64,000 nucleotides of DNA from Gimesia sp. (GTDB taxonomy: Bacteria > Planctomycetota > Planctomycetia > Planctomycetales > Planctomycetaceae). Positions within the stretch are counted from its first letter, which is position 1. Each line of letters begins with the position of its first letter. Positions 18,653 to 28,366 of this stretch are shown piece by piece. The notes below the pieces were generated by a model. The model was given only the letters and a program-made list of their open reading frames with translations. It searched no databases and was not told the DNA's origin. Location of the stretch: NCBI GenBank assembly GCA_002706765.1, contig PAJV01000046.1:48358-112357 (forward strand), given 5' to 3'. The position numbers and the translations under genes were made by a program.

Positions 18653-20134
18653 ATGATGAACACCGAACCATTCAATCTGAATCTGGCACGACGTCGCTTC
18701 CTGATGAATTCATCCTGTAGTGTCGCCAGCTACGCTCTGGCTTCAATGCTGGAAAAAGAGGGATTAATTGCCTCGGAAAAGAATGCGACAAATCCCCTGT
18801 CTCCCAAAGATTCACATTTTCCCGGCACCGCGAAAAACTGCATTTTCATATTTCTGGCAGGAGGTCCCAGCCAGATTGACCTGTATGACCCTAAGCCCAA
18901 GTTACAGGAATTAAACGGTCAGCCTCTCCCCAAAGAGCTGACTGAGAAGGTGCGGTTCGCTTTCATTAATAAAGAGACCGCAACCCTGAGCGGCAGTCCG
19001 AGAAAATTCACGAAGTCGGGCGAATGCGGAACCGAATTTTCTGATTTACTCCCCAATATTGCTACCTGTGCGGACGACATCGCCTTGATCCGTTCGATGT
19101 ATACCGAACAGTTCAACCATCATCCGGCCCAGTTGATGATGAATACGGGTGTCGGACGTTTTGGCAGGCCCAGTGTTGGGTCATGGTTAACCTACGGGTT
19201 GGGTAGCCAGTCGAACAATCTGCCTGGATATGTTGTGTTGACCGCAGGACGGGGTGCCAGTGGGGGCGCTTCGCTCTGGTCCAGCGGCTCACTGCCCTCG
19301 ACATACGCTGGTGTATTATTCCGAAATCAGGGTGAGCCGGTATTAAATCTGAACAATCCTCCCGGCATCACTCCCACAATGCAGAGGTCTGGTCTGGAAG
19401 CGATTACGAAGCTGAACAACGAACAACTTGCTGCCACAGGCGATGATGAAATCGCGAGTCGGATCGCCAGCTATGAACTCGCTTTTCAAATGCAGTCTTC
19501 GGCGCCCGAACTCATTGAGTTATCCAGCGAGACGAAGGAAACACAGGAAGCCTATGGAGTGAACCGCAAAGGAGATGCCAAGACCGGTAAGCGTGGTGGC
19601 GGCGCCGATGCAGAAGCTGCTTTCGCACGGAATTGCCTGCTGGCTCGGCGAATGGTGGAACGCGGAGTCCGGTTCGTCAATCTTTATCACGCCTCCTGGG
19701 ACCACCACAGCGGTCTGGATGCCGGTATAAAACGAAACGCAGGAATCGTCGATCAGCCCGTAGCTGCACTCCTCAAAGACCTTAAACAGCGGGGTCTTCT
19801 TGACTCAACGCTGGTCGTGATGGCTGGTGAATTCGGACGGACACCATTGGGAGAAAACCGGACTGGCTCAAAAGCAGTCACTGGCCGAGACCATCATCCG
19901 GGCGCTTTCAGTCTGTGGATGGCAGGTGGGGGAGTCAAAGGCGGACAGGTCATCGGTAAAACGACGGAACTGGGTTGGTCAGTCGAAGAAGCCCCTGTTC
20001 ACATCAATGATTTTCATGCCACGCTGCTGCATTTGTTTGGCCTGAATCATCTGAAACTGGCTCAGAATTTTGGTGGTCTGGATATTCGACTGACGAACGT
20101 CGGCGGTAAAGTGGTCGATAAACTGATCGCATAA
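18653..20134 (+). CDS. DUF1501 family protein (sulfatase/phosphatase-fold-like, Tat-exported)
   Basis: A 493-residue protein that begins with a twin-arginine-type signal (ARRRFLMNSSCSVASYALAS), so it is probably exported folded through Tat. The body matches DUF1501: IFIFLAGGPSQIDLYDPKP near residue 63, SMYTEQFNHHPAQLMMNTG, NLYHASWDHHSGLDAG, and VMAGEFGRTPLGENR with GRDHHPGAFSLWMAGGGVKGG near the C-terminus. The conserved Asp, His and Gly clusters suggest a metal-dependent alkaline-phosphatase-like fold; the reaction is not established. It is the usual partner of the upstream PSCyt1/DUF1549/DUF1553 gene, here 145 bases away because a repeat is inserted between them. Confidence 0.92.
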   Translation: MMNTEPFNLNLARRRFLMNSSCSVASYALASMLEKEGLIASEKNATNPLSPKDSHFPGTAKNCIFIFLAGGPSQIDLYDPKPKLQELNGQPLPKELTEKVRFAFINKETATLSGSPRKFTKSGECGTEFSDLLPNIATCADDIALIRSMYTEQFNHHPAQLMMNTGVGRFGRPSVGSWLTYGLGSQSNNLPGYVVLTAGRGASGGASLWSSGSLPSTYAGVLFRNQGEPVLNLNNPPGITPTMQRSGLEAITKLNNEQLAATGDDEIASRIASYELAFQMQSSAPELIELSSETKETQEAYGVNRKGDAKTGKRGGGADAEAAFARNCLLARRMVERGVRFVNLYHASWDHHSGLDAGIKRNAGIVDQPVAALLKDLKQRGLLDSTLVVMAGEFGRTPLGENRTGSKAVTGRDHHPGAFSLWMAGGGVKGGQVIGKTTELGWSVEEAPVHINDFHATLLHLFGLNHLKLAQNFGGLDIRLTNVGGKVVDKLIA

Positions 20135-20161
20135 GCTGAGTCAGCATTGACACGCCATGTA

Positions 20162-21520
20162 TTATGGCCAGCTGAATTCTCCCCCTAAGACAAGACCATG
20201 GAGTTTGTATGTATCCGTACTGTCCTGGGCTTGAATTGAGACATCATTGGCAGCGAAAGAACCGTCCAGGTTGTAATAGGGAATTCCCCCTGCCCGGGCA
20301 ACGTGATTAGCCCACAGGAAGTTATAACCAACGTTGAAGGTGAAGTATTCACTTAGATGAAAGCGGGCATTGATACCAAATTCGAACGTCGGTGAAAAGC
20401 GCGTCTTGGATATCGAAGTATGATGATTCGGATCATCCGGTCCCAGGAATTGATCAGTCACAACATTGCCATTGTAGTGATTGACTCCGAAACCAACCTT
20501 TGGTTCAGCCGCAATCGTGAACCAGGGATGCACGAATTCCATTCGGATACCAGCCTGAGGAACATATAGCTTATTGTTCGTCTGGCTCCTGATTGTGGAC
20601 TGAAAAAACGGGAATGGTGGGTCCGTGTCTGCGCGCTCAAAGTCACCTTTCACCACCATCTCTTCACCGATTTTCAGATAACGAAAACCAGCCAGCGGAC
20701 GAATCTGAAATCCACCGTCTCCATAATAGGTCCGAAAAAACAGATTTTCCGTATTGAAGACATAATTACTTTCCACTCCCCACGCCTGCGTTTTATAGTC
20801 GACGCTAAATTTCTGATTGAAATTCCGCTGGGGAGAAGATACTTCCCCATTGAATAAGAGAGGAATTGAAATCATATCGGTCTCACCAAAGGAAGGACCG
20901 AGTAGATCATTCTGATCATAAGAAAAACCGCTGGCATCGGTCTTCATGCCGAAGAAGATAGCCTCTATGGTACCGCTTTCAAAATCAATACCAAAGGTGC
21001 CGCGAATACCGTTAGAGCCTTCGCTGCCAATAGAACTCAAATCGGCGGCTTTCGTCGAGAGAGTAGGGAATCCCAGAAAATCATTTGTAGTATACGGGTT
21101 GCGTGGATCATCACCTGAATCGTTTTGAGCACCAATCAGCATGTTTCCCGGAGGCGCTTTCCAAAGCAGGTATTCCACACGTATCCAGCTGTTATGGGCC
21201 AGTCGACTAAAATATCCATCCATTGGATGGTCGTAACCCCAGCCACGATCTTCTGGAAGAACCCGCATGACAGAATCGTCTTGAGGCATCCCTCCATAAT
21301 ATTCTGCGGGATACGCATCAACCGACTGATAGTATTCCGGAGATGGTTCATACATCATTTCAGGCTCGTGCCTGGGACGATAAGCAGCAGCCGCATTGTA
21401 ACTGACAGGCTGGATCATCGCTCCCATATCGGGAGAATATTGAGCCTGTGCAGAAAGTGTCTCTACCCCTGACAGGAGAACAACCATCCCAAGCAATAAT
21501 CGGTAGGCCGGATTTACCAT
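20162..21520 (-). CDS. BBP7-family outer-membrane beta-barrel protein
   Basis: A 452-residue protein with a signal peptide (residues 1-26, ending ETLSAQA) and a region rich in Tyr, Pro and Glu up to about 100. The motif SWIRVEYLLWKAPPG begins the barrel, a hallmark of the planctomycete BBP7 family. Alternating-residue strands follow, such as GFRYLKIGEEMVVKGDF, IRMEFVHPWFTIAAEPKVGFG and YFTFNVGYNFLWANHVARAG, and the protein ends LVLGGEFSWP, in line with an outer-membrane C-terminal strand. It is thought to sit in the outer membrane; any channel or binding activity is unknown. It converges with the DUF1501 gene, with 27 bases between their stop codons. Confidence 0.85.
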   Translation of the reverse strand: MVNPAYRLLLGMVVLLSGVETLSAQAQYSPDMGAMIQPVSYNAAAAYRPRHEPEMMYEPSPEYYQSVDAYPAEYYGGMPQDDSVMRVLPEDRGWGYDHPMDGYFSRLAHNSWIRVEYLLWKAPPGNMLIGAQNDSGDDPRNPYTTNDFLGFPTLSTKAADLSSIGSEGSNGIRGTFGIDFESGTIEAIFFGMKTDASGFSYDQNDLLGPSFGETDMISIPLLFNGEVSSPQRNFNQKFSVDYKTQAWGVESNYVFNTENLFFRTYYGDGGFQIRPLAGFRYLKIGEEMVVKGDFERADTDPPFPFFQSTIRSQTNNKLYVPQAGIRMEFVHPWFTIAAEPKVGFGVNHYNGNVVTDQFLGPDDPNHHTSISKTRFSPTFEFGINARFHLSEYFTFNVGYNFLWANHVARAGGIPYYNLDGSFAANDVSIQAQDSTDTYKLHGLVLGGEFSWP

Positions 21521-21586
21521 GTTCTACTTCAATCTCATGTTAAAGAAGTCTACAAGCCGGTGGCTCAACGAAACTGCCTAAAACCT

Positions 21587-21633
21587 CAGGCAGACCCTGA
21601 ATATTCCCTCTTCAGCGCAGGAATATCTGCCTG
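21587..21633 (-). promoter_or_regulatory. Two-part hairpin upstream of the BBP7 gene
   Basis: CAGGCAG (21587-21593) pairs with CTGCCTG (21627-21633), and ATATTCC (21601-21607) with GGAATAT (21620-21626), with a seven-base bulge on one side. It lies 65-115 bases before the barrel gene start and may be part of its leader RNA or of the promoter. Confidence 0.35.
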
Positions 21634-21818
21634 GAGAGTATTAGATATATCAAAGGTATCGGTTATACGGGTTATTCGACTTGTAGGAATCCTGAGATCT
21701 CAGGCAGAAAGTTGGGAACCAGATCAACGAGGAACAACAACACCGGCAACCTGGAAAAGGCAGGTAAGACCTTTCAGGTTTGCATCTTTTACATTTTTTA
21801 TCCGGAGCCTGAATAGCA

Positions 21819-22376
21819 TCAGGCATTTCGGAGGGCATGTCTTAACCGGGCTCGTCTGCCGGAACGATAGAGAATGAATAGTGGTACGATCCCCGAGATC
21901 AGTAACACCGCGCCAAATACAGGTCGCGCTACCATCCAGACAGCTGAGAGGAGAACCAGTGTCAGACTGCAGGAACTCAGCAAAGCAAAGACTGTGATTC
22001 CACGGCCTACAAAATTCCAGAGGAAAGGGATCTTATCAACGAGTACAACAAGCGGTTTGAACAGTGTTGCTAATCCCAGAAATACAATAATCCATCCGGC
22101 AAACCGCAGCCCCCAGTTGAAAAGAGTTGTAGATTCTAAATTACGACTCTCCGTATTTGTCTGCCCCTGCTGCGCGGAGGCCTCATCCTGATTCTCGGAC
22201 AAGACAGACTCGGCCTGGGAAATTCTGAGTTCCCGCTCGAGGATTTCAGTCTCGTTATGCCAGAGCAAAAACAACCCCGCCATCAGGAAAATAATTCCGA
22301 TTCCCAGATTCTTCAAAGCGGTTTGAAAACGCTTACCGAAGGATGGTTCTACATGATCTTCCGTCTTCTGATTCAC
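21819..22376 (-). CDS. Short TMEM43-like membrane protein
   Basis: A 185-residue membrane protein. The first segment (residues 23-41, LGIGIIFLMAGLFLLWHNE) resembles the first membrane helix of TMEM43-family proteins, which typically ends FWNE. The C-terminal half (about 88-175) resembles the family's terminal membrane helices, with FAGWIIVFLGLATLFKPLVV and DKIPFLWNFVGRG. The large soluble loop that normally separates them (over 150 residues) is reduced here to about 45. The start is GTG at 22376, supported by GGAGGAGG six bases upstream. The family's molecular function in bacteria is not established. It lies downstream of the nucleoside hydrolase gene on the same strand. Confidence 0.65.
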   Translation of the reverse strand: MNQKTEDHVEPSFGKRFQTALKNLGIGIIFLMAGLFLLWHNETEILERELRISQAESVLSENQDEASAQQGQTNTESRNLESTTLFNWGLRFAGWIIVFLGLATLFKPLVVLVDKIPFLWNFVGRGITVFALLSSCSLTLVLLSAVWMVARPVFGAVLLISGIVPLFILYRSGRRARLRHALRNA

Positions 22377-22419
22377 AGGAATCCTCCTCCAGGAGAAAAA
22401 ATGAGAGGTTAAATTTGTT

Positions 22420-23451
22420 CTACTTCGCAGGTGGTTGACTGGAGAGATTTTCCAGAACTTCCTGTACCCTGATTATCTGATCCGGAGTCAAAGTAAGATA
22501 TTGCTGGTTTCCGTCAGGTTTGACAGTGTGTTCCAGCTTTCCGAGTTTGTTGATCTTAAACTGACCTGGCTTCGACAGTCCAAAGTAACCACGACCGGGC
22601 CTGATTGCATACAGCACACTTGTTAAATCATAGGTGGGGCGATCATAAGGCATTTCATGCCAATATTCGTATCCCATTTTTACCGGATGATATTTCACAT
22701 AATCATAATCGTTCTGGATACTACTGGCTCGATTCTGTATCGCACGCCCCACCTCCCAGCCGCTAACGACAATGGGAATTTCAGCAGGCCACAATTTATA
22801 AACCGTTTTTGCAGCAGGAACATCCAGTTTAACATTATACTCATGGAAGTCAGCAGGTTTATCCCGGTCAAAGCGTCCTATCATCTGAGAAAGCAGTTTC
22901 ACTTTTCGGGACACAAGTTCCAGTCCCGTCAGTGGACTGATCTGATCGCCGGGTGACTGAAGCAGTCTCGCGATATTCGTTGAAAAACCGACGACAACAA
23001 GAACCACTGAATGATCGGGCTGTGCTGCCAGCGTAGACCTCAGGACGGAAACCGCATCCGGAATCTGTTCTGCATTTTGAAAACGGCGTGCAAATACAGG
23101 CTGCCCCTTCTCAGACGTTTCCACCACTTTACGAGTATAGGAGCCCTCAAGGTTTGTCACTCCCTTGCTGACTGTGCCCAGGGGGATACCAGGGCGGCCA
23201 TAAAATGAATTTACGACATCACAGTACATAATCGACCAGGGATTATCTTTACTGCTGGTGACTGCCAGTAGTTCACATTCTCCCCTGCTCTGTAAAGCAT
23301 GGATGACAGCTAGTGCCAATGCATCATCAATGTCATTACCCATGTCCGTATCGAAAATCAGTTTTACAGGCGGAGCGGCAGGAGATTCCGACTGAAATAT
23401 CGAAAAACACAGGAAAACCGCCAGGAGTTTCAGTTTCATCGCATCTTTCAT
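22420..23451 (-). CDS. Exported inosine/uridine-preferring nucleoside hydrolase family protein
   Basis: A protein of about 343 residues that, after a signal peptide (MKDAMKLKLLAVFLCFSIFQ), carries the calcium-binding motif DTDMGNDIDDALAL typical of nucleoside hydrolases (DTDxGxDDxxA). These enzymes cleave the N-glycosidic bond of ribonucleosides. Further family-like segments are VVVGFSTNIARLL and PIVVSGWEVGRAI. The ORF extends upstream to 23577, but the signal peptide begins at 23451 or 23439, so the longer version is rejected. Export suggests a role in nucleoside scavenging in the periplasm, or action on another ribosyl compound. The rhamnulokinase gene is divergent 235 bases away. Confidence 0.85.
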   Translation of the reverse strand: MKDAMKLKLLAVFLCFSIFQSESPAAPPVKLIFDTDMGNDIDDALALAVIHALQSRGECELLAVTSSKDNPWSIMYCDVVNSFYGRPGIPLGTVSKGVTNLEGSYTRKVVETSEKGQPVFARRFQNAEQIPDAVSVLRSTLAAQPDHSVVLVVVGFSTNIARLLQSPGDQISPLTGLELVSRKVKLLSQMIGRFDRDKPADFHEYNVKLDVPAAKTVYKLWPAEIPIVVSGWEVGRAIQNRASSIQNDYDYVKYHPVKMGYEYWHEMPYDRPTYDLTSVLYAIRPGRGYFGLSKPGQFKINKLGKLEHTVKPDGNQQYLTLTPDQIIRVQEVLENLSSQPPAK

Positions 23452-23686
23452 CTCAAATAGTTGCCGGTTTAAGTGAAATAAATGATATGGTTTTTCTTCA
23501 GGATAGAGTCTGATTTCCAAAACCACAATCATCTCATAATAAGAATCCATGATCTGATATTCTTTATTGAGCGACAACCGGTATCCAATGAATTTAAAGT
23601 GAAGTTATTGTATGATAGGGGGCTGAAACCTACATACCATTCTTCATATCAACCAGAAGACTTTATTGAGATAAAAAGGACTATCC

Positions 23687-25189
23687 ATGCCGGCGCAGTG
23701 TTTTTTAGGTATTGATCTGGGAGCAGAAAGTGGACGTGTTCTCGCAGGCATCCTGAATGAAAACAAAATCCAGTTGGAAGAGATTTATCGTTTCAGTAAT
23801 GGCCCTGTCCCCCTCGCAGGTACACGACGCTGGAACGTAACCGGCCTCTGGGCTTCCATTCTGAAAGGGCTCTCTCTGGCCGCACAAAAATATGGTAACC
23901 AGATTATTTCCGTCGGCGTTGATACATGGGGAGTCGACTATGTTCTGCTATCCGAAAAACAGGAAATGCTGGGGCAACCATATCACTATCGAGATCCCCG
24001 CACTGAGGGAATGCTGAATCTTGCCACTTCGCGAGTCCCTCAACAGGAAATATTTGACGCTACCGGTCTCCAGTTTATGGAAATTAACACTTTGTACCAG
24101 CTGTTAGCGATGCAGCAGACTGACCCTGAATTCCTTGATCAGGCGAAAACATTTCTGATGATACCTGACTTCTTTCACTGGTTACTCTCCGGCAGCCAGG
24201 TCGTGGAATTCACCAATGCAACGACGACGCAATGTCTGAATCCCGTGACGGGAGACTGGGCATATGAATTGCTCCGAAAACTGGAGATCCCCACCGCCAT
24301 GCTTCCCAAACTGGTCTCACCGGGGACGAAACTGGGAACGTTGCGTGAAGACATCATGCAGATCACGGGGCTCGGTAAAATTGATGTCATCGCTCCTGCG
24401 ACACATGACACGGCTTCTGCTGTCGCCGCCATTCCGACGACTCAAACTGGTAATCCAAACTGGGCTTACATCAGTTCTGGTACATGGTCACTCATGGGTG
24501 TCGAAGTCAATTCCGCGGTATTAGGCAAACGAGCCTTCGAATTGAACTTCACAAACGAAGGGGGCATAGATGGCACTTATCGATTACTCAAAAATATCAT
24601 GGGACTCTGGCTCGTGCAGGAATGCAAGCGCGCTTTTGAACGCCAGGGCCAAACTATGGAGTATTCTGAACTGGCGGAAGCTGCAGCTTCTGCAGAAGCG
24701 TTTCGTTCGCTTGTTGACCCGGATGATTCACGATTCTTAAGCCCTCCTGACATGTTGGAAGCGATTACACAGTACTGCACAGAAACCAGTCAGCCTGTCC
24801 CGGAAACTCCCGGACAATATATTCGTTGTGCTCTGGAAAGCCTGGCCTTGAAATACCAGAAAGTCGCTGGCTGGCTGGAAGAATTAACAGGAACTCCTCT
24901 GGAAGTCATTCACATAGTCGGGGGAGGAACCAAAAACGAACTCCTGAATCAATTGACTGCGAATGCCTGCCAGATACCTGTCATTATCGGTCCGGTCGAA
25001 GCCACAGGACTTGGTAATGTATTAGTTCAGGCAAGAGCTGCTGGAGCGGTCAGATCCCTGTCCGAAATTAGGGAGATCGTGCTGAATTCAGTTGAGACCA
25101 GTCGTTATGAACCTCAGGAAAAGTCCGTCTGGGAAGAGGCAATTCAACGATTTAACAACTTAATCAACAATGCCACAGTAGATTTTTAA
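23687..25189 (+). CDS. rhaB: Rhamnulokinase (FGGY-family carbohydrate kinase)
   Basis: A 500-residue kinase close in length to E. coli RhaB (489). It begins [16 protein letters not shown], the phosphate-1 motif of the FGGY/hexokinase fold, and has the RhaB-typical [24 protein letters not shown] and [12 protein letters not shown]; the adenosine region is near [19 protein letters not shown]. It should phosphorylate L-rhamnulose to L-rhamnulose-1-phosphate in rhamnose catabolism. AAAGGA before the ATG supports the start. No rhamnose isomerase or aldolase is adjacent, so the pathway genes are presumably elsewhere. ftsY follows on the same strand after 129 bases, probably as a separate unit. Confidence 0.9.
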   Translation: MPAQCFLGIDLGAESGRVLAGILNENKIQLEEIYRFSNGPVPLAGTRRWNVTGLWASILKGLSLAAQKYGNQIISVGVDTWGVDYVLLSEKQEMLGQPYHYRDPRTEGMLNLATSRVPQQEIFDATGLQFMEINTLYQLLAMQQTDPEFLDQAKTFLMIPDFFHWLLSGSQVVEFTNATTTQCLNPVTGDWAYELLRKLEIPTAMLPKLVSPGTKLGTLREDIMQITGLGKIDVIAPATHDTASAVAAIPTTQTGNPNWAYISSGTWSLMGVEVNSAVLGKRAFELNFTNEGGIDGTYRLLKNIMGLWLVQECKRAFERQGQTMEYSELAEAAASAEAFRSLVDPDDSRFLSPPDMLEAITQYCTETSQPVPETPGQYIRCALESLALKYQKVAGWLEELTGTPLEVIHIVGGGTKNELLNQLTANACQIPVIIGPVEATGLGNVLVQARAAGAVRSLSEIREIVLNSVETSRYEPQEKSVWEEAIQRFNNLINNATVDF

Positions 25190-25318
25190 ATAGATATCAG
25201 AAAAGCAGATACTTGCTGTCTGACGCCCGACACTATATTATCCCCGTCTGACATTCTGGTATTTCCTGGTATTTCAGAACATATTTCAATCAGCTGCCTG
25301 CAAAAAGAGAGAATTAAA

Positions 25319-26266
25319 ATGGGTCTGTTTGACCGATTAAAACGTGGTTTAGAAAAAACAAAAGAAGTATTGAGAACCGACGTTCGCGATTTATTCAAAG
25401 CGGGCGAAATCCTGGATGACCAGAAAATTGAACAGTTTGAAGCCCGTTTGATCAAAACGGACATGGGGGTTACTGCCTCTTCAGCCATCTGCGAGGAAAT
25501 CCGTAAAAAACATGGCGGACGTACTGTCATTCTCGATGAAATCGAAGAGACAGTAAAAGAGAAAATCCGTACGCTTCTCGAAGGGGAGGGAGATACAAAA
25601 TGGGATATCACAGACCCATTATCTCCTTTAAATCAGAATTCAGACGGCGTCACTGTTATTCTGGTGGCAGGAGTGAATGGTGTCGGAAAAACCACTTCGA
25701 TTGCAAAGCTGGCAAATCTGATCCTGAAACAGAACAAAACGGTATTATTAGCAGCCGGAGATACATTCCGGGCCGCTGCAGTTGAACAGCTCACGATGTG
25801 GGCAAATCGATTAGGTTGTGAAATCGTCACCAGACCTGATGGTACAGATCCTGCCAGCGTGGCCTATTCAGGTTGCGAAAGAGCCCTGGAAACCGGCGTA
25901 GATTACCTGATTATCGACACAGCAGGACGCCTTCAAACTCACACAAACCTGATGGAGGAACTGGAAAAAATCAAACGGGTTGTCGGCAAAAAAATCCCGA
26001 ATGCACCTCACGAAAGTTTATTAGTCCTGGACGCTACCACTGGACAAAATGGAATCAGCCAGGCAGAACATTTTTCGAAATCTATCGAATGTTCTGGATT
26101 AATTTTAGCAAAATTAGATGGTACAGCCCGGGGGGGAGTTACCGTTGCCATCCGTCAGAAGATGGGAATACCCGTGAAATACGTCGGTGTCGGTGAGCAA
26201 ATTGATGACCTGGAGCTGTTTAACTCACAGGGATTCGTCGACGCACTGTTTGCAAGTGCCACATAA
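25319..26266 (+). CDS. ftsY: Signal recognition particle receptor FtsY
   Basis: A 315-residue SRP-GTPase. The N domain (residues 1-100) is followed by the G domain: G1 GVNGVGKT (118-125), the DTFRAAAVEQL motif (148-158), G3 DTAGRLQTH (200-208) and G4 AKLDGTARGG (264-273), where the usual TKxD Thr is Ala. FtsY docks the ribosome-SRP complex at the membrane to deliver inner-membrane proteins. The long acidic A domain of E. coli FtsY is absent; instead the protein begins MGLFDRLKRGLEKTKE, an amphipathic helix that could bind the membrane directly, as in other short FtsY proteins. It is an essential housekeeping gene and a good chromosomal marker. Confidence 0.96.
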   Translation: MGLFDRLKRGLEKTKEVLRTDVRDLFKAGEILDDQKIEQFEARLIKTDMGVTASSAICEEIRKKHGGRTVILDEIEETVKEKIRTLLEGEGDTKWDITDPLSPLNQNSDGVTVILVAGVNGVGKTTSIAKLANLILKQNKTVLLAAGDTFRAAAVEQLTMWANRLGCEIVTRPDGTDPASVAYSGCERALETGVDYLIIDTAGRLQTHTNLMEELEKIKRVVGKKIPNAPHESLLVLDATTGQNGISQAEHFSKSIECSGLILAKLDGTARGGVTVAIRQKMGIPVKYVGVGEQIDDLELFNSQGFVDALFASAT

Positions 26267-26497
26267 TTACTCTCCCGATAAAGTCTTATACTTAAGCCTC
26301 AATTCTGGATTGAGCCTAAACTCGCATACCGGACTGCTTATTCTTCGCGCAAGTTTAACATAATTTACTATCTGTTAAGCTTTAACGCTTCCGGTATCTG
26401 GCCGAACGAGTCAGACCTTCCTGATCAGTCAGGTTATTCTTGACGTATCTCTTTTCATCAAAGTGACTACGGAGAATTCCGATATTCCGTATTAGAG

Positions 26498-26633
26498 CCA
26501 TCGTTATGTAAGCGCTCAATTTATCGGACCTCGCAGGTCATCTGATTGTAACGATGGTATTTTGATTAGACCGTCAGTATGGCTTCACCCAATTCATTAT
26601 TTTGGAAAGCATATACGCCTCTCTTCTGACGGT
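26498..26633 (+). ncRNA. Candidate structured leader RNA of the porin gene
   Basis: The 409-base gap before the porin gene contains two long-range perfect stems: CCATCGTTA (26498-26506) with TAACGATGG (26549-26557), and ACCGTCAG (26570-26577) with CTGACGGT (26626-26633). A small hairpin, GACCT CGC AGGTC (26527-26539), is nested in the first. The structures end about 40 bases before the start codon. This could be a cis-regulatory leader, a stabilising 5' end or an sRNA target. It matches no riboswitch class that I recognise. Earlier in the gap are CTCAAT TCTGG ATTGAG and CCTGATCAGTCAGG, both small hairpins without a T run. Confidence 0.4.
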
Positions 26634-26675
26634 ATGGAGACCAAGCACCTTTAGCGTGTACTCAGGAGTTTAAAT

Positions 26676-28118
26676 ATGCGAAAACTGAATGAACTGAAAA
26701 GAAAAGCCAGACTGACTGGGCTCCTCTTAAGTGGGCTGGGTCTCATGGCTGTATCACCTGCATTTGGTGGTGATGCTGGTTGTGCCCCTTCTTGCACACC
26801 AGATCAACCCAATGCCTGCTGCACGAAAGTGTATGAGGATGCTGGTACAAAGTTAGCTGCAGAACTCGATCGGTTAACAGCAGAATGCTGTGCACCGAAG
26901 ACTTGTGCTCCAACCTGTACCAATCCTGATACCTGTTGTGGCGAAGAAGCTGGTGATGATGGAGACTGCTGCAGTGGCCGCCTGACTCGTCTGTTCGACG
27001 ATTGCGATGGCTGTGGAAATTTCCTCGAAGATAACGGCTGGAAACTCAGTGGTTGGCTGGAATTCGGTATTACCTTCAATGGTAACCGTCCTGCGAACGA
27101 CTTGAACACTCCCGGTGTAGGATTTAACCAGGCTGACAGCCAGTTCATGATGAACCAGCTGTATTTCGCTCTGGAAAAAGACGCTGCAGCCAACGAAGAC
27201 TGCTTTGGCTGGGGTGGTCGTGTCGATCTGTTAGTCGGTTCTGACGCCGCTGACACTGCCGTATTCGGTGGTCCAAACAATACCCCGAACTTCGACGGAA
27301 CCTGGTCAGACAACGACAACGCTACTGCCAACCAGATTGGACTGGCGATGCCACAGTTGTACGCTTCATTTTATGCTCCCATCGGAAACGGTGTGACCAT
27401 CAATGCCGGTCACTTCTATACACTGATTGGATATGAAGTTGTGCCTGCCACCGGAAACTTCTTCTACTCACATTCTTATACAATGCAGTATGATGAGCCG
27501 TTTACTCATACCGGTGTGTTAGCCAGCACTGATCTGAGTGACAACGTTGCTGTGTCCGGTGGTATCACCACAGGCTGGGACGATTTTGAAAATCAGAATA
27601 ATGAGTGGAGCTTCCTGGGTTCTATCGGCTGGACCAGCGACAGTGAAGATACCTCACTGATCTTTGCCATCAGCTCTGGTGGTGAAAATGACGCATTGGG
27701 TGGAACTTCCAACCTGACCGTCTTCAGTATCGTAGCTCAGCAGAAACTGTCAGATAAATTGTCTTATGTCTTCCAGCACGACCATATGTTCTTCATGAAT
27801 GGTGATGCTGCAGATCCAGGAGACGATGCTGAAGCCTACGGCATCAACCAGTATCTGTTCTACGACATGTGCGACTCAACGCGTGCCGGTATGCGAGTTG
27901 AATGGTGGCGTGATCACAATGGTACTCAGCTGGGTAATCCTGGTACGAACTACTACGAAATCACTGCAGGTATCAACCACAAGATCAATTCCTGCATTCA
28001 GGTTCGTCCTGAAATTCGCTGGGACTGGGCTGATGGAGCAGATCCCTGGACCACATCTGACGGTGGTACCAAAGACAGCCAGTTTACTGTTGGTACAGAC
28101 GTGATTCTCGTCTTCTAA
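26676..28118 (+). CDS. Outer-membrane beta-barrel porin with Cys-rich N-terminus
   Basis: A 480-residue protein with a signal peptide (residues 1-31) and a strong AGGAG ribosome-binding site. Residues 36-113 contain 14 cysteines, often in CC pairs, interspersed with Pro, Thr and Asp; this could be a disulphide-linked surface or periplasmic segment. From about 120 the sequence is barrel-like: WKLSGWLEFGITFNGNRP, FMMNQLYFALEKD, LYASFYAPIGNGVTINAGHF and repeated strands, ending SQFTVGTDVILVF, a C-terminal outer-membrane strand. It resembles the putative beta-barrel porin 2 (BBP2) family of Planctomycetes. It probably forms an outer-membrane channel; specificity is unknown. The long leader and strong terminator suggest an abundant, regulated single-gene transcript. 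Confidence 0.85.
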   Translation: MRKLNELKRKARLTGLLLSGLGLMAVSPAFGGDAGCAPSCTPDQPNACCTKVYEDAGTKLAAELDRLTAECCAPKTCAPTCTNPDTCCGEEAGDDGDCCSGRLTRLFDDCDGCGNFLEDNGWKLSGWLEFGITFNGNRPANDLNTPGVGFNQADSQFMMNQLYFALEKDAAANEDCFGWGGRVDLLVGSDAADTAVFGGPNNTPNFDGTWSDNDNATANQIGLAMPQLYASFYAPIGNGVTINAGHFYTLIGYEVVPATGNFFYSHSYTMQYDEPFTHTGVLASTDLSDNVAVSGGITTGWDDFENQNNEWSFLGSIGWTSDSEDTSLIFAISSGGENDALGGTSNLTVFSIVAQQKLSDKLSYVFQHDHMFFMNGDAADPGDDAEAYGINQYLFYDMCDSTRAGMRVEWWRDHNGTQLGNPGTNYYEITAGINHKINSCIQVRPEIRWDWADGADPWTTSDGGTKDSQFTVGTDVILVF

Positions 28119-28181
28119 AGCCAAGGGATAATTCAATTATCCAAACGCATTCGGAACCATCCGAATCAATAAGCCATAACG

Positions 28182-28218
28182 AAAGGAGCCTTCTTCTCTG
28201 AAGAAGGCTCCTTTAATT
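28182..28218 (+). terminator. Intrinsic terminator after the porin gene
   Basis: AAAGGAGCCTTCTTC (28182-28196) pairs perfectly with GAAGAAGGCTCCTTT (28200-28214), a 15-bp stem with a three-base loop. The A and T flanks allow it to work mainly on the plus strand. Confidence 0.85.
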
Positions 28219-28366
28219 TCATCTGTTCTATAAAATTGTCATTCCTCAAACAGCGTCAATATCACTATGCTTATCGAGGTTCCTCAACTCTACCTTCATA
28301 TCACTCGTCAACTGTAACAAATGCCTTACTGACAAGTCAGGAGTGATAAAGAGAGCTGAGACCTTC

